Shown piece by piece: positions 33,832 to 39,743 of a stretch of DNA of 39,743 nt. The notes beneath the pieces are model-generated. The model saw nothing but the letters and a program-made list of their open reading frames with translations. It was not told where the DNA came from and searched no databases. Each line of letters begins with the position of its first letter. The stretch's first letter is position 1. The translations under genes were made by a program, and so were the position numbers. The DNA is taken from positions 1 through 39,743 of the forward strand of contig JACQYI010000025.1 in NCBI GenBank assembly GCA_016208305.1. Direction: 5' to 3'. This DNA is from Oscillatoriophycideae cyanobacterium NC_groundwater_1537_Pr4_S-0.65um_50_18. GTDB taxonomy: Bacteria; Cyanobacteriota; Cyanobacteriia; Elainellales; Elainellaceae.

Positions 33832-34448
33832 TGACGACGGCCATAGCGAGAAAATTGGGTGCTACTGATTTAAACTACGAACTTTTTTCGACTCTGTTTT
33901 GAAAGACGCGCGCCTCTCCAAATGAAGCTTATAGCCGGGTTCAGCCAGACCAGAAATTGAATGTGAAGATCTGATGAATGTTAATTTTCCCACCTATTGT
34001 CGTAAATTTACGGTGCTATGGTGATAAACAGATCAACGGTCTAGCAAGGCTGAAAGTCTGGTATCTCTGTAGTAGTTGTTCATGATGTTCAAGCCAAGTT
34101 TTATCAAACTCATCATTCTGGCTCGCATTCATCAACCACTGTTGAATGGTGTTCTCTTACTTACCTCTCAGCGGGTTTTGCAGAACGTTTTTGCAGTCAG
34201 AATTCCAGGCGGACTGACTCCACCATAGGCTCATCGCTTCATTTTTCTCGCCTATGCTCTAGAGGTCAAGCACCTTGTTCGCTGAAGAGTTTTTATGCTT
34301 TATCTCTATCTGTGGTGGCACAACCTATCGCAGCTTTTGTTGCAACATTAGAGTGCAAGCCAAGAGGCGAAGATTTTGGACAGCAGCTTAGCGCTATACC
34401 TCCAAGCCACTTTCCTGTAACCCAGTTTGAAAATAGAGTAAAAATGCA
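33832..34448. other. 617-bp intergenic region with no convincing gene
   Basis: Stops are frequent in all frames. A 48-codon frame at 34082-34228 starts with a hydrophobic stretch (FIKLIILARI) but has no clear ribosome site. CGTAAATTTACG (34001-34012) is a 12-bp perfect palindrome followed by GCTATGGT, which could be part of a promoter. No match to known small RNAs is recognised. The length suggests a lost gene or an undetected non-coding RNA. Confidence 0.45.
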
Positions 34449-35198
34449 ATGAATTCAACGTATTCCGTTGGCGGCTGGCTACTCCGGTCGGAGCTTCAAA
34501 TTGCTCATTTGCTCAAATGGATTCCAGGTCTACCCGGAATCTGGCTCCGCTCACTTGTCTACAGCAATTTGTTTAAGCGAATGGGCGATCGCATTCAAAT
34601 CATGACAGGCGGCCAATTTAGCGGTGTGCGCCGGATTGAACTGGGTCATTTTGTCAAAATCGATCGCAATGTCAAGATTAATGCTCCAACTGACACCTCA
34701 ATGCGTCTCGGCGATCACGTTCGCTTGGGAGAGGGCACACTCTTGAGCGGAGGTGAGAAAAGCAGCAGTATCGTATTGGGTCGATCGGTTGAGGTTGAAA
34801 AAGGTACTGAGATTAAAGCCAAGACGGGTCGCATTGAGGTAGGACAATCTACCTATATTGGCGCTCAATGCAACATTACGAGTGCAGAAGGCATCAAGAT
34901 TGGCCAAAATTGCCACATTGGCGATTGCTCTATTCTCCGGGCAAATCAACTTAATTTGACAGAATTGCTGCCTTCAGCTCAAGTAAAGCAGCCAGTGAGA
35001 TGCGGAATTGTGATTGAAGATAACTGTTGGATTGGTGGGGGAGTCAGCGTCTTGAATGGCGTCACGATCGGACAGGGCAGCGTTATTAGTGACAATTCTG
35101 TCATTGTCGATAATGTCCCGGCTTTCTCGATCGCTATGGGAGCACCTGCCAGAATACTCAAGGGCGTGCTGAAGATGCAGGAAGGTTTTCATTGCTAA
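34449..35198 (+). CDS. hexapeptide-repeat acyltransferase (left-handed beta-helix)
   Basis: A protein of 249 residues. After an N-terminal helical part (LKWIPGLPGIWLRSLVYSNL) come repeated [LIV]-G-x4 turns: RIELGHFVKIDRNVKI, RLGDHVRLGEG, RIEVGQSTYIGAQCNI, GIKIGQNCHIGDCS and GIVIEDNCWIGGGVSVLNGV. The end GQGSVISDNSVIVDNVPAFS followed by GAPARILKG is the typical finish of O-acetyltransferases of the NodL/WcaF type. It probably acetylates a cell-surface sugar. The active-site His is not firmly located. It stands alone with a long upstream spacer. Confidence 0.85.
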   Translation: MNSTYSVGGWLLRSELQIAHLLKWIPGLPGIWLRSLVYSNLFKRMGDRIQIMTGGQFSGVRRIELGHFVKIDRNVKINAPTDTSMRLGDHVRLGEGTLLSGGEKSSSIVLGRSVEVEKGTEIKAKTGRIEVGQSTYIGAQCNITSAEGIKIGQNCHIGDCSILRANQLNLTELLPSAQVKQPVRCGIVIEDNCWIGGGVSVLNGVTIGQGSVISDNSVIVDNVPAFSIAMGAPARILKGVLKMQEGFHC

Positions 35199-35561
35199 AA
35201 TTCTTGCTCTACGCTCTCATGGATGTTGAAAATAGCCGGAACTTTTGAGAGGCGCGATCGTCTATCTGGTGTTCTACCTAGTAATGTTAGACAGGCTCAG
35301 AGCCAACTTAACCCTCGTCTCTGCTCAGTACAAAAACCGTAGTTCAGATTAGGTCAGTGGCTAGGACTCATTAAATAGAAATCCGATGTAGGTTAAGGCA
35401 CGTAGCTTGCTTCCCGCAGGGTAACCCAGCGCCCGCATGGGTTAGGCGATCGCTGACCCACCCTACAATTCATTTCACCCACCTACTCATGTCAGCCCTC
35501 TAGCTTACTCGTAGCCACAGATAGCCTTTAGATCGGATCAATTAACCGAGAGGATTTTGAT
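35199..35561. other. 363-bp spacer holding a dispersed repeat
   Basis: Contains the MITE-like repeat at 35387-35467. The COP23 gene that follows has a good ribosome site GAGAGGA at 35549-35555. Nothing else is recognised. Confidence 0.5.
35387..35467. repeat. MITE-like dispersed repeat, complete copy
   Basis: An 81-bp element with imperfect terminal inverted repeats (TGTAGG at 35387-35392, CCTACA at 35462-35467). It contains TAGCTTGCTTCCCGCAGGGT, AACCCA and GCATGGGTTA plus a HIP1 core. A second copy occurs at 39512-39580. Elements with this TGTAGGTT...CCCTACA form are common non-coding repeats in cyanobacteria. Confidence 0.75.
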
Positions 35562-36293
35562 ATGTCACAACGATTAAGACATCCTTTTTCGCGCCAGACA
35601 GAAGCTCAGAAAAAAGCTCAGAAAAGCACCCAACGCAGATTTCGCCGGAGTCTGACGATCGCCTTGCCTTTGCTTCTCAGTGCCGGAGCGCTGATCGATG
35701 CTGGAGCTGGCTGGGCACAATCTGAGCCAGGGACTTCTAGCACTGCCGATAGCAGCGCCCGGTTTACCTGTGAGCTAAGCAACGGTGAATATACCGTGAT
35801 GTATCGTCCTCAAAGCCAGCCTAGCCAAAGCTATGCTTGGGCACAACCCGGCGAGCTAGGGGGCGGATGGACACCTGAGCGGCGCTGTGCCGAAATTGGA
35901 CGACGGCTAGAATTCTATCGTCCCGATGGTCTGCTAGAAATGCGAACGGCGATCGAGAATGGTTACAACACCATCTGCGTCACGACTGAGCAAGTTTCTT
36001 CTTGCCGCATTGTGTTGACGGTGCCGCCGGGACAAGACCCCATCGCAACCCGCGATCGCGTATTTTCAAATTTGACGGTTGCCGATAGCGGCGAACAAAC
36101 TAATGCCGTTAACACCTTTTCGGGCGAGAACGGGGGCGGCCTGATTAACCGCATTGGACAAGCGATCGGCGTTGACCTATCCTCGTTATCGGGTCGTCGG
36201 CGCGGCGCGGATTCTGGCAACTCATCTGACGCCATCAACCTCCGCCCCTTCCTAGATACTGCGGATGGCGGCACTGGCTCAAGGTTGAGATAG
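35562..36293 (+). CDS. COP23-domain secreted protein
   Basis: A protein of 243 residues. A signal peptide (RRSLTIALPLLLSAGALIDA, then AGWAQ) follows a 25-residue basic start. The domain from about 65 to 165 matches COP23: RFTCELSNGEYTVMYRPQSQ, GWTPERRCAEIGRRLE, NGYNTICVTTEQVSSCRIVL, with four conserved Cys likely in disulfides. COP23 was described as a circadian-oscillating, membrane-associated protein in a unicellular cyanobacterium; the exact function is unknown. The C-terminal 75 residues are Gly/Asn/Arg-rich. Confidence 0.8.
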   Translation: MSQRLRHPFSRQTEAQKKAQKSTQRRFRRSLTIALPLLLSAGALIDAGAGWAQSEPGTSSTADSSARFTCELSNGEYTVMYRPQSQPSQSYAWAQPGELGGGWTPERRCAEIGRRLEFYRPDGLLEMRTAIENGYNTICVTTEQVSSCRIVLTVPPGQDPIATRDRVFSNLTVADSGEQTNAVNTFSGENGGGLINRIGQAIGVDLSSLSGRRRGADSGNSSDAINLRPFLDTADGGTGSRLR

Positions 36294-36303
36294 AGCCTCT
36301 CGC

Positions 36304-36408
36304 TATACCCATAGGGCAGCCATACCCATAGTGCAGCCATACCCATAGTGCAGCCATACCCATAGTGCAGCCATACCCGTAGTGCAGCCATACCCACAGG
36401 GCAGCCAT
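36304..36408. repeat. 17-bp tandem repeat, about six copies
   Basis: Unit GCAGCCATACCCATAGT starts at 36316, 36333, 36350, 36367, 36384 and 36401 with a partial copy before; units differ by one or two bases. It begins 10 bp after the COP23 stop. 17 is not a multiple of 3, so it does not code; apparent Tyr/Trp/Gly-rich frames on the minus strand are by-products. It has no spacers and is not a CRISPR. Confidence 0.9.
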
Positions 36409-36687
36409 CAAATAAAACCCAGTCGTTGTTTGGAGGTGCGACACAAAGCTCGGCACTTCCAAACAGCTCTTACAGAGTCAGTCTAAATCTCTGTCCAAAA
36501 ATTATTGATCAAATCTGAGGACTTCCCTACACTCCTCATCATTTCATCAAACATTGCATGAACTATATAAAGGGACTTCCAAACGTGGTAGTATCCCTCT
36601 TGCCTCGTCAATAATCAGGGCTATGGTAGTTGCAACTATCGTAGATAGACCTATCGTAGACAGCCCCTCTTCTGCGCGTAAACTCTC
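36409..36687. other. promoter-side spacer of pyruvate kinase
   Basis: About 280 bp after the repeat. ACTATATAAAGG (36560-36571) could be a -10-like element. CACTTCCAAAC (36446-36456) and GGACTTCCAAACG (36574-36586) share a motif. No gene is recognised. Confidence 0.4.
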
Positions 36688-38472
36688 ATGCAACCACAGC
36701 ATTTTCTCCACCGAACCAAAATTGTTGCCACGATCGGCCCTGCCACCAGTAGCCCGGAAGTGCTGAAAGAGCTAATTGAAGCGGGAGCCACAACCCTACG
36801 ACTTAACTTCTCTCACGGAACCCATGAAGATCACCAGCGCAGTATTCGGTTAATTCGCCAAATTTCTTTTGAGCTAAACCAGCCTGTCGGCATCTTGCAA
36901 GATTTACAGGGGCCTAAGATCCGGTTAGGGCGATTTGAGCATGGGCCAATTACTTTGCAAAAGGGTGATCCCTTTATCCTCACTAGCCACAAAATTCCTG
37001 GCACACAGCACAAAAGCTCTGTCACCTACGAACCGTTAGCTGATGAAGTGCCCGCAGGCTCATGCATCATGTTGGATGATGGTCGCGTAGAAATGCAGGT
37101 TGAGAAAGTAGACCCGGTAGCGCGCGAACTGCACTGTCGAGTCACCGTTGGTGGGGTGCTGTCTAACAATAAAGGGGTCAACTTTCCAGGCGTTTATCTT
37201 TCTATTCGAGCTTTGACCGACAAAGACCGAGAAGATTTGATGTTTGGGCTAGATCAAGGCGTAGATTGGGTCGCTCTTAGCTTTGTTCGCAACCCTCAAG
37301 ATGTCTTAGAGATTAAAGAACTCATTGCTAGCGCTGGCAAAAACGTGCCTGTGATCGCCAAGATCGAGAAACATGAGGCGATCGAGCAAATGGAGGCAGT
37401 GCTTTCCCTATGTGATGGCGTGATGGTGGCCAGGGGTGACTTAGGCGTAGAGCTACCCGCCGAAGATGTGCCTGTTTTGCAAAAGCGGTTAATCAAAACC
37501 GCCAACCGTTTAGGCATCCCGGTGATTACGGCGACGCAAATGCTAGACAGCATGGTGAGCAATCCGCGCCCCACCAGAGCCGAGATCTCAGATGTGGCAA
37601 ACGCGATTTTAGATGGCACGGATGCCGTGATGTTGTCTAATGAAACGGCTGTCGGCAGCTTCCCCATTATGGCCGTTGAAACTATGGCGCGGATTGCTAT
37701 GCGAATTGAGCAAGAGCAGTACCCTCGCCCCTCGGAAACCGGATCAGGGCGATCGATTCCCAATTCCATTAGCCAAGCCGTCAGTCGTATTGCCGAGCAG
37801 CTCCAGGCCGCTGCCATCATGACCCTGACAAAAACGGGGGCAACCGCTCGTAATGTCTCTAAGTTCCGCCCCAACAAGCCAATTTTGGCCATCACTCCTC
37901 ATGTAGATGTGGCGCGCCAGTTGCAGCTTGTGTGGGGAGTGCGTCCGCTTCTTGTGCTGGATTTGCCCTCTACAGGACAAACCTTTCAGGCGGCCATGAA
38001 TGTGGCTCAAGAGAAAGGGCTGCTGCAACAAGGAGACCTGGTGGTGATGACGGCTGGAACGCTTCAGGGCGTTGCCGGTTCTACAGACTTGATTAAAGTT
38101 GATGTCGTAACAGCCGTTTTGGGCAAGGGCGTTGGCATTGGTCAAGGCACCGTAAGCGGTCGCGCCCGAGTCACCCGCAACAGCCGCGAATTGGGAAATT
38201 TTAATTCAGGAGAGATTCTCGTTGTTTCCAAAACCAGCGTCGATTATGTGGAAGCCATCAAGAAGGCTGCTGGTGTGGTCACGGAGGAGGATAGCCTGAC
38301 CAGCCATGCGGCTGTTATTGGGCTACGGCTGGGAGTACCCGTCATTGTGGGCGTCAAGCATGCAACCGAGATTATCCGAGATGGGGGAATTGTCACTCTC
38401 GATATGCAGCGGGGCTGGGTCTATTCCGGCACGACCAACAGCGCCCAGACCGATTTAGCGTTGATGGTTTAA
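36688..38472 (+). CDS. pyk: pyruvate kinase with extra C-terminal PEP-utiliser domain
   Basis: A protein of 594 residues, about 120 longer than the basic enzyme. The core has RTKIVATIGPATSSPE at the start, LRLNFSHGTHEDH, DLQGPKIRLG, the catalytic segment VIAKIEKHEAIEQME and VMVARGDLGVELP, then TRAEISDVANAILDGTDAVMLSNETAVG and a C-terminal regulatory domain (MTLTKTGATARNVSKFRPNKPILAIT). The last 110 residues (NSGEILVVSKTSVDYVEAIK, EEDSLTSHAAVIGLRLGVPVIVG) are the PEP-synthase-type mobile domain seen in many cyanobacterial and Gram-positive pyruvate kinases. It converts PEP and ADP to pyruvate and ATP, the last step of glycolysis. Confidence 0.95.
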   Translation: MQPQHFLHRTKIVATIGPATSSPEVLKELIEAGATTLRLNFSHGTHEDHQRSIRLIRQISFELNQPVGILQDLQGPKIRLGRFEHGPITLQKGDPFILTSHKIPGTQHKSSVTYEPLADEVPAGSCIMLDDGRVEMQVEKVDPVARELHCRVTVGGVLSNNKGVNFPGVYLSIRALTDKDREDLMFGLDQGVDWVALSFVRNPQDVLEIKELIASAGKNVPVIAKIEKHEAIEQMEAVLSLCDGVMVARGDLGVELPAEDVPVLQKRLIKTANRLGIPVITATQMLDSMVSNPRPTRAEISDVANAILDGTDAVMLSNETAVGSFPIMAVETMARIAMRIEQEQYPRPSETGSGRSIPNSISQAVSRIAEQLQAAAIMTLTKTGATARNVSKFRPNKPILAITPHVDVARQLQLVWGVRPLLVLDLPSTGQTFQAAMNVAQEKGLLQQGDLVVMTAGTLQGVAGSTDLIKVDVVTAVLGKGVGIGQGTVSGRARVTRNSRELGNFNSGEILVVSKTSVDYVEAIKKAAGVVTEEDSLTSHAAVIGLRLGVPVIVGVKHATEIIRDGGIVTLDMQRGWVYSGTTNSAQTDLALMV

Positions 38473-38653
38473 GCCTCAGCAGGGCTGATTTTAAGAGTGA
38501 TTTTTGTGAGAAGGTTGCGGCGTTCATCCTTTCAAAGAAGAGTTGTTTAAGCAATGGCTTAGACTATATCCGGCGATGGGCGACAGCGATCGCATTCCTA
38601 AAAAATAGCGGCAGGCCAGAACTTAACAGCAAAAACCTGTCATGATTTAAACC

Positions 38654-39478
38654 ATGATTAGCTTTTTGTTTGCCTTACTGATCGCCTTTTTCGCCTGGAT
38701 GGGGGGCAATTTGCCTGCCCATGCCGCTTTTGACTTGCCCAACCAGAGCCAGACTCAGGTTTCTGATTCTGCATCCCTTACTCTAGAGGAGTTAAGGGCT
38801 AAAGCCTTTGCCGCCACCAACATAGGTGACTTCTCGACAGCTGAGCATTATTGGACAGAGCTGCTTAAGCAATTGCCTGAGGAACCTGCCATTTGGAGCA
38901 ATCGCGGCAACGCTAGAGTGAGCCAAAACAAGCTAGAGGAAGCGATCGCTGATTACGATCGGGCAATCGCCCTAGCCCCAGATGCACCTGATCCCTATCT
39001 CAATCGCGGCACGGCTTTGGAGGGTTTGGGGCGCTGGGATGCGGCTATTGCGGACTACAATCGCGTTTTAGAGCTTGATCCGCAAGATCCAGCCGCCTTT
39101 AACAACCGTGGCAATGCCGAGGCTGGGTTGGGTCAATGGGAGCAGGCGATCGCCGACTACCGAAAAGCGGCTGACATGGCACCCGAATTTGCCTTTGCGC
39201 GAGCAAATTACGCGCTGGCGCTCTACCAAGTTGGGCAAGTTCCCGAAGCCGTTCGCACCATGAAAAATTTAGTCCGTAAATACCCTCAATTTGCCGATAT
39301 GCGGGCTGCCTTGACGGCTGCGTTGTGGGTCAGCGGCAATCGGGGTGAGGCAGAGAGCAATTGGGTGGCTGCTGTGGGATTAGATCGGCGTTACAAAGAT
39401 TTAGATTGGGTAGCTCATACCCGTCGCTGGACGCCAGCTATGGTGACAGCGCTAGAAAAATTTTTGAAGCTGCAATAA
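38654..39478 (+). CDS. secreted or membrane-anchored TPR protein
   Basis: A protein of 274 residues. A signal peptide (ISFLFALLIAFFAWMGGNLP, then AHA) is followed by at least four TPR units: EEPAIWSNRGNARVSQNKLE with AIADYDRAIALAPD, PDPYLNRGTALEGLGRWD with AIADYNRVLELDPQ, PAAFNNRGNAEAGLGQWE with AIADYRKAADMAPE, and FAFARANYALALYQVGQ. TPRs bind protein partners. Similar lumenal or periplasmic TPR proteins in cyanobacteria are linked to photosynthetic or envelope assembly, but nothing here decides that. It is on the same strand as pyk, 181 bp later, so it is probably a separate unit. Confidence 0.88.
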   Translation: MISFLFALLIAFFAWMGGNLPAHAAFDLPNQSQTQVSDSASLTLEELRAKAFAATNIGDFSTAEHYWTELLKQLPEEPAIWSNRGNARVSQNKLEEAIADYDRAIALAPDAPDPYLNRGTALEGLGRWDAAIADYNRVLELDPQDPAAFNNRGNAEAGLGQWEQAIADYRKAADMAPEFAFARANYALALYQVGQVPEAVRTMKNLVRKYPQFADMRAALTAALWVSGNRGEAESNWVAAVGLDRRYKDLDWVAHTRRWTPAMVTALEKFLKLQ

Positions 39479-39511
39479 GTAGCCGGGACTCCTTCAATAA
39501 AAAGCCTATGT

Positions 39512-39580
39512 ATGTTGGGTTGAGGCACATAGCTTGCTTCCCGCAGGGTAACCCAACACCTGCATGGGTTACGCGATCGC
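39512..39580. repeat. MITE-like dispersed repeat, second copy, right end missing
   Basis: Shares TAGCTTGCTTCCCGCAGGGT, AACCCA and GCATGGGTTA with the copy at 35387. After the HIP1 core at 39573-39580 the homology stops abruptly and the IS630-family element begins nearby. The ACCCTACA end of copy 1 has no counterpart. Confidence 0.7.
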
Positions 39581-39743
39581 CTTTCTGAGATGCCGAAGGC
39601 TTTATAGCCTTACGAAAGCACGTTAGGACATATTTTGAAAGCGGCATCGACACAATTACGAAAGCTATCAAATTCACTCCACCGTTGTCGCATCCAATTT
39701 TTGAGTACAAACCACCAATGCTCAATCTTGTTCAAGTCTGGGG
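39581..39743 (-). mobile_element. IS630-family insertion sequence, right part (cut by window edge)
   Basis: Includes the transposase 3' end and a short tail up to about 39581, where the MITE-like repeat ends. The exact outer terminus (expected at a TA) is not determined because the other end is not visible. Confidence 0.6.
39610..39743 (-). CDS. IS630-family transposase, C-terminal 43 residues
   Basis: Read from 39743 on the minus strand: PDLNKIEHWWFVLKNWMRQR, then WSEFDSFRNCVDAAFKICPN and VLS with a TAA at 39610-39612. PDLNxIE...W is the region around the last catalytic Glu of the DDE transposases of the IS630 family, so the catalytic end is intact; the first two Asp lie outside the window. 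Confidence 0.82.
   Translation of the reverse strand, partial: PDLNKIEHWWFVLKNWMRQRWSEFDSFRNCVDAAFKICPNVLS

Noticed and set aside
34082-34228. 48-codon plus-strand frame in the 617-bp spacer
   Set aside because: Short, with no ribosome site and no supporting motif; kept only as a note.
36304-36408. CRISPR-like array
   Set aside because: The repeats are directly abutting with no spacers and no cas gene is in the window.
36235-36462. Tyr/Trp/Gly-rich minus-strand frames over the 17-bp repeat
   Set aside because: The unit length is not a multiple of 3 and the apparent protein repeat only reflects reading the same DNA in three frames.
37296-37895. 199-codon frame antisense to pyruvate kinase
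   Set aside because: Wholly inside a well-conserved gene on the other strand and without features of its own.
1-39743. tRNA, rRNA, RNase P, tmRNA genes
   Set aside because: I looked for cloverleaf and conserved core motifs in the spacers on both strands and saw none; a covariance search was not possible.

Overview
The window reads as chromosome of a cyanobacterium, probably a filamentous one of the Leptolyngbya/Pseudanabaena kind (inference from gene content only). Evidence: the HIP1 octamer GCGATCGC and its core CGATCG recur in genes and spacers; there is a Fut-type ferric iron transporter, a DnaK with a long low-complexity tail next to a DnaJ, a pyruvate kinase with an extra C-terminal PEP-utiliser domain, a COP23-type protein, a DUF3124 lipoprotein and a pair of M16 peptidases, all typical cyanobacterial families. 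No rRNA, tRNA, CRISPR array or phage module is visible. Both window edges lie inside insertion sequences: an IS3-family end on the left (1-135) and an IS630-family transposase 3' end on the right (39610-39743).

Region 1 (1-4920) is accessory in character. An IS3-family element has removed the N-terminus of a short-chain dehydrogenase. A MAPEG protein, a small four-helix membrane protein and a GAF-LuxR regulator follow, then a Rieske oxygenase divergent from a TetR regulator, with a perfect 22-bp palindrome between them that is the likely operator. Two related 86-bp imperfect palindromes (722-807 and 2547-2632) bracket the MAPEG/LuxR segment and look like integron attC sites, so this may be part of an integrase-less cassette cluster. 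A decayed DNA-polymerase sliding-clamp (DnaN-like) fragment lies at 4558-4917.

Region 2 (4924-11840) holds an aldehyde dehydrogenase and an iron-uptake locus. futB (permease) is followed on the same strand by a pentapeptide-repeat protein and a TonB-like Pro/Thr-rich protein; futC (ATPase) is divergent from futB; futA (ferric-binding protein) is convergent with futC and overlaps it by 86 bp.

Region 3 (12305-20188) has two uncharacterised membrane proteins, a 105-bp intergenic element that can fold as a three-way junction, an inactive/active pair of M16 peptidases, a DUF3124 lipoprotein, a strong bidirectional hairpin and a non-canonical transketolase.

Region 4 (20396-30844) is largely housekeeping: dnaK-dnaJ, a family 2 glycosyltransferase, an RlpA-like protein with a clear terminator, an SbcD/Mre11 nuclease, and on the plus strand rseP-nth (4-bp overlap) and rpsN.

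Region 5 (31155-39743) has an unknown protein, a CHASE4-HAMP histidine kinase, a hexapeptide acyltransferase, a COP23 protein, a 17-bp tandem repeat, pyruvate kinase, a secreted TPR protein, and two copies of a MITE-like dispersed repeat, the second running directly into the right-hand IS630 element.
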